NCBI GenBank assembly: GCA_964568875.1
Contig: CAZMSH010000019.1
Coordinates: forward strand, 3,799 to 67,798
DNA from: SLNP01 sp964568875
GTDB lineage: Bacteria; Bacteroidota; Bacteroidia; Bacteroidales; VadinHA17
Length of the DNA stretch: 64,000 nucleotides
Direction of reading: 5' to 3'
Part shown: piece after piece, positions 36,729 through 44,876 of the stretch
Numbering within the stretch: position 1 is the stretch's first letter
How the letters are laid out: every line of letters starts with the position of its first letter
Notes under the pieces: generated by a model
The model's database searches: none
Told to the model about the DNA's origin: nothing
Seen by the model: the letters and a program-made list of their open reading frames with translations, nothing else
Program-made: the position numbers and the translations under genes

Positions 36729-37759
36729 TTTTCAGTAGTTTTATTTTGTTCAATAGTTGACAGTAATCCGCATGCTGCTCTGATATCCTCACCCCGGCTG
36801 GCCCTTATTGTTGTCATGATACCTTTGGCCTTGAGGCTGTCCCTGAATATTTCCATCTTATTCTCTGAAGGACTTACAAGGTCTGAACCCGGTATCTTAT
36901 GGAACCTGATTAGGTTGATTCTGCACCGTATTCCGCTGAGCAGCCGTGAAAGCTCCTTTATGTGAGCCTGTGAATCGTTAATGCCCTCAAAAAGAATATA
37001 TTCAAATGAGACTCTGCGCTGGCGGTTCATGTCGAAAGAACGGATAGTATCAAGTATCTCTTTTACAGGATGAGCTTTTTGTACAGGCATGAGCATCCTT
37101 CTCTCCTCATCAAACGGAGAGTGCAGACTGATTGCCAGGTGACATTTTGTTCTTTCGAGATATTCCTTTACCGGTTCTTTCAGGCCTACTGTACTTACCG
37201 TAATACGTGTAGGACTCCATGCGTAACCCCATTGTGAGGTAAGAATGTCGAGGCTGCGGAAAAGCTCATCGCGGTTGTCAAGAGGCTCTCCCATACCCAT
37301 GAAAACAATATTCGTAAGCCGGTCATATTCCGGAATACTGCTAAACTGGTTAAGGATCTCGTTAGAGCTGAGATTACCCTGGAATCCCTGTTTGCCTGTC
37401 ATGCAGAACAGACAGCCCATCTTGCATCCCGCCTGCGTGGACAGGCATACCGTGGCCCGGTCACGGTCGGGTATATAGGCAGTCTCAATCCAGAGCCTGT
37501 TGCGAAACTTAAAGAGGTATTTTTTAGTTCCGTCTGCACTAACCGATGTATCTACAGGGTACTCAATTCCTGTTTCATAACCTTTGGAAAGTTTTTCCCT
37601 GGCGCTTAGTGACAGATTAGTCATGTCGCCGGTCTTTGCAACATTCTTTTTATAGAGCCAGTCAGCCATCTGACCGGCAGTATACCGGGGAAGCCCCAAC
37701 TGCTCTGCTACAACAGCAAGTTCATCTATCGTCTTCCCAAACAGCTTCTCCATATTCAT
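36725..37759 (-). CDS. rlmN: 23S rRNA (adenine-2503-C2)-methyltransferase
   Basis: 344 residues. Radical SAM cluster: Cys112, Cys116 and Cys119 in 'GCKMGCLFCMTG'. The catalytic Cys pair of RlmN is visible as Cys330 in 'RAACGLL' together with the cluster region, and the N-terminal helical domain is typical. It methylates A2503 of 23S rRNA and A37 of some tRNAs. It is distinguishable from Cfr by its 'QQGF'-like context ('KQGFQGNLSSNEI'). First gene of a unit with dacB; a repeat element lies just upstream. Confidence 0.93.
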   Translation of the reverse strand: MNMEKLFGKTIDELAVVAEQLGLPRYTAGQMADWLYKKNVAKTGDMTNLSLSAREKLSKGYETGIEYPVDTSVSADGTKKYLFKFRNRLWIETAYIPDRDRATVCLSTQAGCKMGCLFCMTGKQGFQGNLSSNEILNQFSSIPEYDRLTNIVFMGMGEPLDNRDELFRSLDILTSQWGYAWSPTRITVSTVGLKEPVKEYLERTKCHLAISLHSPFDEERRMLMPVQKAHPVKEILDTIRSFDMNRQRRVSFEYILFEGINDSQAHIKELSRLLSGIRCRINLIRFHKIPGSDLVSPSENKMEIFRDSLKAKGIMTTIRASRGEDIRAACGLLSTIEQNKTTEK

Positions 37760-37765
37760 AATTAA

Positions 37766-37915
37766 GGTGTCCGGTGTCCGGTATTTGGTATTACTCCCTT
37801 CGGTCGTGAGCTCGCCCGGCTGACGCCGGTCTCGGTTCGGTAATCGGTAATCGGTTCAAGGAATATATCCCAAATCGAGGCTCCGGCCGAGCTTGCGACC
37901 AGCGGGAGCAACCGT
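37766..37915 (+). repeat. Dispersed GC-rich intergenic repeat, copy 3 (longest)
   Basis: Starts with a GTGTCCG duplication (37767-37780), then ACTCCCTTCGGTCGTGAGCT, the 19-base core at 37802-37820, CTCGGTTC, and a double GGTAATC (37839-37855). It ends with CCGAGCTTGCGACCAGCGGG, which is an imperfect reverse complement of the start, so this ~150-base element has inverted ends. It fills the gap between rlmN and the S9-type hydrolase. Confidence 0.65.
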
Positions 37916-37919
37916 ATAT

Positions 37920-39017
37920 CTAAAATCTGTACGCTGCTTTTCTTAGTTCCTTTACACTTTTAAAGGGACGAGGCGGATTGAGGTAGTTGTTTAGGTGATT
38001 GTATATCTTCATCCTTATTTCTATAGCCTCTTTGTAATCCATCCTGTCGAATGAGTGACCTCCGGGCATATCCTTGAATATCTCATATGTGAAGTTCTTC
38101 TTGCCGGCTGCCTTTAATGACTTGATCAGATGTTCCACCTCCAGCACGTTTACATCCTCGTCGTTGGTATTTGTATGTATCAGCAGTGGTGTGTTTTTAT
38201 ATCTGTCAACCTGCCATGCCGGTGAGCGTCTCCTGTATTCTTCCACGTTTTCATCTGCTGACTTGCCGATATGGTAGTCGGCTGAATATAGGTCTCTGTA
38301 TGCCTGGTTTTTATATCCCATTCTTGCAATTACGTCACTTACCGGAACACCGGCAAATGCTACCTTGTAATTTGACGGATAGTCGAAGATACACATCAGG
38401 GTGATCAGTCCGCCATGACTCCAGCCCAGTATTCCCACGCGATCTTTGTCAACTATTTCGTAGTTGTCAAGCATGAACTGGCGGCTTGCATCTACATCCT
38501 GCACCTCCAGTCCGCCGTAGTCGATCTGACGGTACATGCCGGCACCATATCCCGTTGAGCCGCGGTATTCAGCTGCAACGACGATATATCCCTGGACAAC
38601 CATCTCCCTGATAATGTGTGTATAGTAGGTGTTGAAGTCTGAATGCACTCCTCCGTGAGGGAAGACCAGCAGTGGATATTTTTTCCCTGGGTCTGCATCT
38701 TTGGGTATAAATACATAGGACCAGAACTTCAGGGGATTTCCTGCTCCCTGACCGGTGGGATTAGGATTATTGGCGGGAGGGGGACCGGTCATATAGACCT
38801 TGTCAATCCATGCCACATCGCCAACCTTGTCGTACCAGTAGATGTCATCGATCTTTTTTTCGAGCACGTCGAGTCTGTGAGAAAGGCTTTCAAATTGTCT
38901 TCCTATTCCTTCAAGAGCCTTCATCAGTTCAATGTTCCCGGGTTGAGCTTCCAGAGAGAGACTTAATGCTGCAAAGAGCATTGTCACAGCCAGAAAATAG
39001 TTTGTTATCCGTTTCAT
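37920..39017 (-). CDS. Secreted alpha/beta hydrolase of the prolyl-oligopeptidase type
   Basis: 365 residues. Signal peptide 1-24, then a short helical, coiled-coil-like segment (28-60), then an alpha/beta-hydrolase domain: nucleophile Ser200 in GWSHGG, His321 in 'MPGGHSF' and Asp286 or Asp288 in 'TNTNDEDVN'. The nucleophile region matches S9 peptidases, but there is no beta propeller, so the enzyme is a stand-alone catalytic domain and peptidase activity is not certain; an esterase is also possible. It lies 17 bases after dapF on the same strand, probably co-transcribed. Confidence 0.82.
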   Translation of the reverse strand: MKRITNYFLAVTMLFAALSLSLEAQPGNIELMKALEGIGRQFESLSHRLDVLEKKIDDIYWYDKVGDVAWIDKVYMTGPPPANNPNPTGQGAGNPLKFWSYVFIPKDADPGKKYPLLVFPHGGVHSDFNTYYTHIIREMVVQGYIVVAAEYRGSTGYGAGMYRQIDYGGLEVQDVDASRQFMLDNYEIVDKDRVGILGWSHGGLITLMCIFDYPSNYKVAFAGVPVSDVIARMGYKNQAYRDLYSADYHIGKSADENVEEYRRRSPAWQVDRYKNTPLLIHTNTNDEDVNVLEVEHLIKSLKAAGKKNFTYEIFKDMPGGHSFDRMDYKEAIEIRMKIYNHLNNYLNPPRPFKSVKELRKAAYRF

Positions 39018-39034
39018 AGTCAGATTATTTGGTT

Positions 39035-39808
39035 TTATGATTCGTATGTTCCAGAAAAAACAAATGTGGCGGACCCGGTAAGCCTGATGTCTGTTGCAGA
39101 TCCGCCCAGCACCCTGAAGTCAACCATTAGCTCTCCTCCGAGGGTTTGAACCTTTACGGGAATACTGTCAAAATGTCCGGTAACTACCGCCGCGATGGCA
39201 GAAGCTGTTACTCCTGTGCCACAGGAGAGGGTTTCATCTTCAACACCCCTTTCGTAGGTTCTGACGACTATCCTGTCATTTTCTGCCTTTACAAAATTGA
39301 CGTTGGTGCCGCCTGGTTCGAATCTGGAGGAATATCTTATCTCCCTGCCTCTGAGTACTATATCAGAATTGTCAAGCTGATTTAAAAATTCCACATAGTG
39401 AGGAGATCCTGTGTTGAGGAAGCAGGTATTTCCATCATGCTCAATTTTGCTGACATCTTTCAGAGTAATGGTTACACTATCTCCTGCGACAAAAGCCTGA
39501 TGTTTGCCGTCGAAGGCTATGAATTCCATTTGTGATGGTGCGATTCCGTGCATAAATGCGAAACGGGCAGCGCAACGGCCTCCGTTGCCGCACATTGATC
39601 CTTCCCCGCCATCTGCGTTGAAGTATCTCATTCTGAAATGAGCCCCTGGTTCCGGCTCAATTAAAATCAGTCCGTCAGCCCCTATGCCAAATCTTCTGTG
39701 ACACATGGCTGATATAAGTTTTCTATCTGAAATAAAGCTCAGGTTCCGGTTGTCTATTACGATAAAATCGTTTCCGGTTCCCTCATATTTGTTAAAATCT
39801 ATTTTCAC
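39035..39808 (-). CDS. dapF: Diaminopimelate epimerase
   Basis: 257 residues with both catalytic Cys: Cys73 in 'SMCGNGGRC' and Cys196 in 'LSCGTGVTA'. The N-terminal 'YEGTGNDFIVIDN' and the 'GTNVNFVK' block are the normal substrate-binding loops. Interconverts LL- and meso-diaminopimelate for lysine and peptidoglycan synthesis. Followed by an S9-type hydrolase 17 bases on. Divergent from the HtrA gene; the 178 bases between them show no gene. Confidence 0.95.
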   Translation of the reverse strand: MKIDFNKYEGTGNDFIVIDNRNLSFISDRKLISAMCHRRFGIGADGLILIEPEPGAHFRMRYFNADGGEGSMCGNGGRCAARFAFMHGIAPSQMEFIAFDGKHQAFVAGDSVTITLKDVSKIEHDGNTCFLNTGSPHYVEFLNQLDNSDIVLRGREIRYSSRFEPGGTNVNFVKAENDRIVVRTYERGVEDETLSCGTGVTASAIAAVVTGHFDSIPVKVQTLGGELMVDFRVLGGSATDIRLTGSATFVFSGTYES

Positions 39809-39986
39809 CGATGTTAAACTGAAGTTAAAATTGCTGATGTTGACTATTGTAGCCCGAAATTTGAAGAAATTCGCATAACAATTTGCCTGTTTAATGGTTG
39901 TAAAGATATGAACTTTTATAAAGGCATGATGTTTGAAAACTTAAGGTCACGTATAATTAAAATGTATTAATTTAAAATATACAGCT

Positions 39987-41447
39987 ATGAAAGGAAGAAC
40001 AGTACTTTGGGGAGTCTTGCTTGCATTTTTGGGAGCTTTTATGGCTTTGTTCACATATACCCGGTTTATTGAGAAGCCGGCGTCAACTGCTTCGGCCGGT
40101 GGCAGCGATACTTCCGTTACTCCGTTGCCGGGCATGTTCACGAACTTTCCAATGCAGCAGAATCCGATAGATTTTACTTTTGCCGCGGAGCAGACAGTTC
40201 ATGCGGTTGTGCATGTAAAGACAAAATCGACGGTGAGCTACGGAGGCTACAGCAACCCTTTGTGGGAGTTTTTCTACGGCGAACAGCAGCGACCGCAGTC
40301 ACGCGAGGTAAGAGGTTACGGGTCAGGTGTCATTATCAGTAATGACGGTTATATAATCACCAACAATCATGTTATCGAAAGAGCCGATGAGGTTGAAGTT
40401 ACCCTTAATGACCGCAGGACTTTTGATGCTGAGATAATAGGTCGCGATCCGAGTACCGACATTGCGCTTCTCAGGATAAAGGAGAAGGTCAATAACCTGC
40501 CATGGATCAGATATGGTAATTCTGATGATCTGAAGCTTGGAGAATGGGTTCTTGCAGTGGGAAATCCTTTTAATCTTACTTCTACGGTTACGGCAGGAAT
40601 AGTAAGTGCCAGAGGGCGAAGTCTGGGTTTGCTGGATGATCAGTACCGCATTGAGTCGTTCATTCAGACTGATGCTGCCCTGAATATGGGTAACAGCGGA
40701 GGGGCGCTCGTCAATACCCGTGCTGAACTGATAGGTATCACCACGGCCATAATATCTCCAAGCGGCGCCTATGCAGGTAACTCTTTTGCGGTTCCGGTAA
40801 CAATAGTAAAGAAAGTTGTTGAGGACCTCAAGGAATTCGGAGCAGTGCAGAGAGCAATCATCGGTGTAAATATCACTGACGTAACAGCTGAAATTGCGAA
40901 GGAGAAGAAGCTCTCTACAGTCAGTGGCGTGCTCATAAGTACGGTAGTTGAAGGCGGAGCTGCCGAAGAGGCAGGCATAAAGGCTGATGATATCATTCTA
41001 AAGGTTAATAACAGGGATGTATCTACATCAGGTGAGCTACAGGAAGAGGTAGGCCGCTATCGCCCCGGTGATAAGGTGGACGTTACGGTATTTCGTGATG
41101 GAAAGGAGAGGACTTTTAAGGTCACACTTAAAAACCTGCAGGGAGGAACCGGAGTTGTAGAAGCGTCGGCTACCGGAAATGTCGTTTTCGGGGCAACACT
41201 GGAGCCGCTGAGTTCACAGGATAGAAGAAGTCTGAGGATTGATTCGGGTGTAAGGGTTGCTGAAGCCGGTGAAGGGCGTCTGGCTGACCTTGGTATCAGG
41301 AAGGGGTATATAATTACCTCAGTGAATGGCAGAAAGGTTAATGATGCCAACGATGTAAGGAATGCAACTTCAGGTGAAAAGAGCCTGACAGCGATAGAAG
41401 GTTATCAATCTAACGGTACATATTTTAGTTTTCAGTTCAGGAATTAA
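39987..41447 (+). CDS. Do/HtrA family serine protease
   Basis: 486 residues. A membrane-spanning segment at 7-24 anchors it to the periplasm. Catalytic triad: His128 in 'ITNNHVIE', Asp158 in 'PSTDIALLRI', Ser237 in 'MGNSGGA'. Two PDZ domains follow (about 280-375 and 390-480; 'GVLISTVVEGGAAEEAGIKADDIIL' and 'LEPLSSQDRRSL...GVRVAEAGEG'). It degrades or refolds misfolded envelope proteins. DegP, DegQ and DegS cannot be told apart by sequence alone in Bacteroidota, so no symbol is given. Confidence 0.92.
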   Translation: MKGRTVLWGVLLAFLGAFMALFTYTRFIEKPASTASAGGSDTSVTPLPGMFTNFPMQQNPIDFTFAAEQTVHAVVHVKTKSTVSYGGYSNPLWEFFYGEQQRPQSREVRGYGSGVIISNDGYIITNNHVIERADEVEVTLNDRRTFDAEIIGRDPSTDIALLRIKEKVNNLPWIRYGNSDDLKLGEWVLAVGNPFNLTSTVTAGIVSARGRSLGLLDDQYRIESFIQTDAALNMGNSGGALVNTRAELIGITTAIISPSGAYAGNSFAVPVTIVKKVVEDLKEFGAVQRAIIGVNITDVTAEIAKEKKLSTVSGVLISTVVEGGAAEEAGIKADDIILKVNNRDVSTSGELQEEVGRYRPGDKVDVTVFRDGKERTFKVTLKNLQGGTGVVEASATGNVVFGATLEPLSSQDRRSLRIDSGVRVAEAGEGRLADLGIRKGYIITSVNGRKVNDANDVRNATSGEKSLTAIEGYQSNGTYFSFQFRN

Positions 41448-41461
41448 AAAGTTATAAATAC

Positions 41462-41514
41462 AACAGGTTCATTACCAGTAGGCTACAGTATTAGCCTATT
41501 GGTAATGAACTGTT
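41462..41514 (+). terminator. Long inverted repeat between htrA-like gene and rpoD
   Basis: GTTCATTACCAGTAGGCTA (41467-41485) pairs with TAGCCTATTGGTAATGAAC (41492-41510) with one mismatch; the loop is six bases. AACA/TGTT extends the stem by 4 bp beyond a one-base bulge. There is no T-tract on either strand, so it may be a terminator, attenuator or RNA-stabilising hairpin. It ends 11 bases before the rpoD promoter. Confidence 0.6.
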
Positions 41515-41524
41515 AATTACTTTA

Positions 41525-41556
41525 TTTGTTAAATAAGTATTAAAGCATTATCTTCG
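41525..41556 (+). promoter_or_regulatory. Promoter of rpoD
   Basis: TTTG (41525-41528), 20 bases, then TATCTTCG (41549-41556), close to the Bacteroidota consensus TAnnTTTG. Transcription would start near 41563, leaving a leader of about 18 bases. Confidence 0.65.
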
Positions 41557-41570
41557 CACAAATTTTTTTC

Positions 41571-41576
41571 AGGAGG
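41571..41576 (+). promoter_or_regulatory. Strong Shine-Dalgarno before rpoD
   Basis: AGGAGG ends 4 bases before the ATG. Most starts in the window lack such a motif (gyrB and uvrB have none), so this is unusual for the lineage and supports the ATG at 41581. Confidence 0.7.
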
Positions 41577-41580
41577 TAGG

Positions 41581-42441
41581 ATGAGACAGCTAAAGATAAC
41601 CAAATCCATCACAAATCGGGAGAGCGCTTCATTGGACAAGTATCTGCAAGAGATAGGTAAAGAGGAGCTTATTTCGGTTGAGGAGGAGGTTGAACTGGCT
41701 CAGAGGATAAAGAAAGGTGACCGTTCTGCACTGGAGAAACTGACCAAAGCCAATCTGAGGTTTGTAGTTTCGGTTGCCAAGCAGTATCAGAATCAGGGTC
41801 TGAGTCTGCCCGACCTGATAAACGAGGGCAATCTGGGGTTGATAAAGGCTGCTGAGAAATTCGATGAAACCAGGGGATTTAAATTTATTTCCTACGCTGT
41901 TTGGTGGATACGGCAGTCTATTCTCCAGGCTCTGGCCGAGCAGTCGAGAATAGTAAGGTTGCCGCTCAATCAGGTAGGTTCACTCAATAAGATCAACAAG
42001 GCATTCTCAAAGTTTGAACAGGAGAATGAACGTACTCCCTCACCTGAGGAACTGGCGGAGGTTCTTGACCTCCCGAAGGAAAAGGTTACAGATACGCTTA
42101 AAGTGTCGGGTCGTCATGTTTCAGTAGATGCTCCGTTCATTGAGGGTGAAGACAACAGTCTTCTTGACGTATTGCCGAATATTGATTCGCCTGTAGCCGA
42201 CAAGATGCTTCTTGACGAGTCTCTTTCAACGGAGATAGAGAGATCGCTGGCGACTCTTACCGAGAGGGAGAGAGATATTATAAGGTACTTTTTTGGCATA
42301 GGATGTCAGGAGATGACCCTTGAGGAGATCGGCGAGAAGTTTGGTTTGACACGTGAACGTGTAAGGCAGATAAAAGAGAAGGCCATACGTCGTCTGCGTC
42401 ACGCCTCCCGCAGCAGGCTTCTGAAAGGCTACCTGGGATAG
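41581..42441 (+). CDS. rpoD: RNA polymerase primary sigma factor
   Basis: 286 residues, the short form typical of Bacteroidota: it starts near region 1.2 with no region 1.1 and lacks the long non-conserved insert of E. coli sigma-70. Region 2 has 'NLRFVVSVAKQYQNQGLSLPDLINEGN' and 'RGFKFISYAVWWIRQSI'; region 3 follows; region 4.2 is a helix-turn-helix 'LEEIGEKFGLTRERVRQIKEKAIRRLR'. It directs RNA polymerase to housekeeping promoters of the TTTG/TAnnTTTG class that are present in this window. Strong Shine-Dalgarno and own promoter. Confidence 0.95.
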   Translation: MRQLKITKSITNRESASLDKYLQEIGKEELISVEEEVELAQRIKKGDRSALEKLTKANLRFVVSVAKQYQNQGLSLPDLINEGNLGLIKAAEKFDETRGFKFISYAVWWIRQSILQALAEQSRIVRLPLNQVGSLNKINKAFSKFEQENERTPSPEELAEVLDLPKEKVTDTLKVSGRHVSVDAPFIEGEDNSLLDVLPNIDSPVADKMLLDESLSTEIERSLATLTERERDIIRYFFGIGCQEMTLEEIGEKFGLTRERVRQIKEKAIRRLRHASRSRLLKGYLG

Positions 42442-42481
42442 CCTCCGCGGTACCAGGGCTGCTTAAAGTGATCTCAAGATA

Positions 42482-44494
42482 ATGGAATTCAGACTGGTAA
42501 GCGATTTTACCCCTACCGGCGATCAGCCGGAGGCGATTGAACAGCTGGTGGAGGGTCTGAGACAGGAAGTACCTTTTCAGACGCTTCTAGGCGTAACCGG
42601 ATCTGGTAAGACATTTACCATAGCAAATGTGATAGAAAGGCTTAACAGGCCTGTTCTGGTACTAAGCCACAACAAAACCCTTGCGGCGCAGCTTTATGGT
42701 GAGTTCAGACAGTTCTTCCCCGACAATGCAGTTGAATACTTTGTTTCATATTACGACTATTATCAGCCTGAGGCCTACCTTCCCGTCACTGATACCTATA
42801 TTGAGAAGGATCTTTCAATAAACGAAGAGATTGAAAAGCTGAGACTGAGCGCAACATCATCGCTGCTGTCGGGCAGGCGGGATGTTATAGTAGTTTCTTC
42901 TGTCTCCTGCCTGTACGGTATCGGGAACCCGGAGGACTTCCACTCGAACACGGTGCATATTCGCAAGGGGTCCAAAATGGGCAGAAATGTGCTGCTGAGG
43001 AAGCTCGTCGATAGTCTCTATTCCCGCAATGAGACAGATTTCAGGAGAGGAACATTCAGGGTTACAGGTGATACTGTCGATATATTCCCGGCATATAGTG
43101 ACCTGGTGGTTAGGGTAACATACTGGGGAGAAGAAATTGAAGATATTGAGACTATCGATCCGGTCAGCTGGAACCGGCTGGAGTTATTCAATGAGTATGT
43201 GGTTTATCCTGCCAATATTTTCGTCACTACCAGGGAAAGGATCAACAGTGCTGTTGAAAGCATACAGAATGATATGTGGACCCAGAAGGCATTTTTTAAG
43301 GAGATTGGCAAGCATGAGGAGGCTAAGAGACTTGAACAGCGCGTGTTATACGACCTTGAAATGATAAAGGAACTTGGTTACTGCAGCGGAATAGAGAACT
43401 ACTCGCGCTATTTCGACGGCCGGGCTGCCGGCACCAGGCCCTTCTGCCTGCTCGATTATTTTCCTAAGGACTTTATTACTGTAGTGGATGAGAGTCATGC
43501 CACAATTCCACAGATAAGGGCAATGTACGGAGGTGACAATTCGAGGAAGCAGACCCTGGTAGATTACGGTTTCAGGCTTCCTGCAGCTCTTGACAACAGG
43601 CCTATGAGGCTTGAGGAGTTTGAAGCACTTACGGGCCAGACGATATATGTCAGTGCCACTCCGGCCGATTATGAGTTACAGAAAAGCGAGGGCGTATTTG
43701 TCGATCAGGTAATAAGGCCTACCGGTTTGCCAGATCCTCCCGTGGAGGTACGACCGGCGATGAACCAGGTTGACGACCTGATGAATGAGATCAGCAAGCG
43801 CACCACAGCAGGGGAGAGGACACTGGTGACGACTCTTACCAAGAGAATGGCTGAAGAGTTGTCGGCATATCTTGAGAAGAATGGTGTCAGGTGCCGCTAT
43901 ATACACTCCGACATTGATACTCTTGACAGAATTGAGATAATGGAGGGACTGCGTGGCGGAACTTTCGACGTGCTGGTGGGTGTCAACCTGCTGCGTGAGG
44001 GTCTCGACCTGCCGGAGGTATCACTGGTGGCAATCCTTGATGCCGACAAGGAGGGTTTTCTGCGGTCGGCCAGATCGCTGACACAGACAGCCGGAAGGGC
44101 TGCCAGGAATCTTAACGGACTGGTTATTATGTATGCTGATACCATTACCGGCAGCATGCAACAGACTATTGATGAGACTAACAGGCGAAGGGATAAGCAG
44201 TTGAACTATAACGATAAGATGGGAATTACTCCGACCCAGATAATCAGGAAACAGGGCTCAATACTTAAGGGTCTTACGAAGAAGGGAGTGGCAATGAAGG
44301 CCTATGTTGAACCTGAGAAGCCTGATATTGCTGCTGATCCGGTTGTGAAGTTCATGAGCCGTGAGGCGCTTGAGAAGAGCATCGAGAAGACCAGAAAGGC
44401 AATGGAAAAAGCAGCCTCGGAGCTTGATTTCATGACAGCCGCCCGCCTGAGGGATGAGATCACTGAGTTGCAGAAGCTAATGAAAGCTAAGTAG
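42482..44494 (+). CDS. uvrB: UvrABC system protein B
   Basis: 670 residues. Walker A 'GVTGSGKTFT' (37-46), the Tyr-rich damage-probing beta hairpin 'YYDYYQPEAYLP' (90-101), the 'VVDESHATIP' helicase motif and 'ATPADYE'. A C-terminal UVR domain (about 630-666: 'MEKAASELDFMTAARLRDEI') binds UvrC. It probes damaged DNA in nucleotide excision repair. Its stop codon lies at the beginning of the 83-base repeat array. Confidence 0.95.
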   Translation: MEFRLVSDFTPTGDQPEAIEQLVEGLRQEVPFQTLLGVTGSGKTFTIANVIERLNRPVLVLSHNKTLAAQLYGEFRQFFPDNAVEYFVSYYDYYQPEAYLPVTDTYIEKDLSINEEIEKLRLSATSSLLSGRRDVIVVSSVSCLYGIGNPEDFHSNTVHIRKGSKMGRNVLLRKLVDSLYSRNETDFRRGTFRVTGDTVDIFPAYSDLVVRVTYWGEEIEDIETIDPVSWNRLELFNEYVVYPANIFVTTRERINSAVESIQNDMWTQKAFFKEIGKHEEAKRLEQRVLYDLEMIKELGYCSGIENYSRYFDGRAAGTRPFCLLDYFPKDFITVVDESHATIPQIRAMYGGDNSRKQTLVDYGFRLPAALDNRPMRLEEFEALTGQTIYVSATPADYELQKSEGVFVDQVIRPTGLPDPPVEVRPAMNQVDDLMNEISKRTTAGERTLVTTLTKRMAEELSAYLEKNGVRCRYIHSDIDTLDRIEIMEGLRGGTFDVLVGVNLLREGLDLPEVSLVAILDADKEGFLRSARSLTQTAGRAARNLNGLVIMYADTITGSMQQTIDETNRRRDKQLNYNDKMGITPTQIIRKQGSILKGLTKKGVAMKAYVEPEKPDIAADPVVKFMSREALEKSIEKTRKAMEKAASELDFMTAARLRDEITELQKLMKAK

Positions 44495-44809
44495 TTTAAA
44501 GCCAATTCAATTATCCCCGTAGGGGATTAATATTAATAGATTGAATTCCCCCCGAAACTCTTGCCCGGATNNNNNNNNNNNNNNNNNNNNNNNNNNNNNN
44601 NNNNNNNNNNNNNNNNNNNNNNNNNNNNNNNNNNNNNNNNNNNNNNNNNNNNNNNNNNNNNNNNNNNNNNCCCGTAGGGGATTAATATTAATAGATTGAA
44701 TTCCCCCCGAAACTCTTGCCCGGATAATCAAGTTTAAATCCAATTCAATTATCCCCGTAGGGGATTAATATTAATAGATTGAATTCCCCCCGAAACTCTT
44801 GCCCGGATT
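44492..44809 (+). repeat. 83-base tandem repeat array after uvrB
   Basis: At least three copies of an 83-base unit, interrupted by the N run. Copies begin near 44504, before 44671 (start hidden by N) and at 44742; the distance between equal positions (44671 and 44754) is 83. The unit holds ATCCCC-GTA-GGGGAT (44513-44527 and 44751-44765), the palindrome ATTAATATTAAT and flanking AATTCAAT/ATTGAATT inverted arms, so it could form a large hairpin. The last copy ends about 65 bases before the next gene. Confidence 0.85.
44571..44670. other. Assembly gap (100 N)
   Basis: Exactly 100 undetermined bases, the usual placeholder of scaffolding, inside the 83-base repeat. The true gap length, and so the number of repeat units, is unknown. 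Confidence 0.95.
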
Positions 44810-44876
44810 TTAATAGTTTTGATTTATCAGATTTTAATTTGATATTTAGACCTCATATTGATAAATACCCATTAGG

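Noticed and set aside
44507..44743. Minus-strand frame spanning the N run
   Set aside because: Read through undetermined bases inside a tandem repeat, so it is not a gene.
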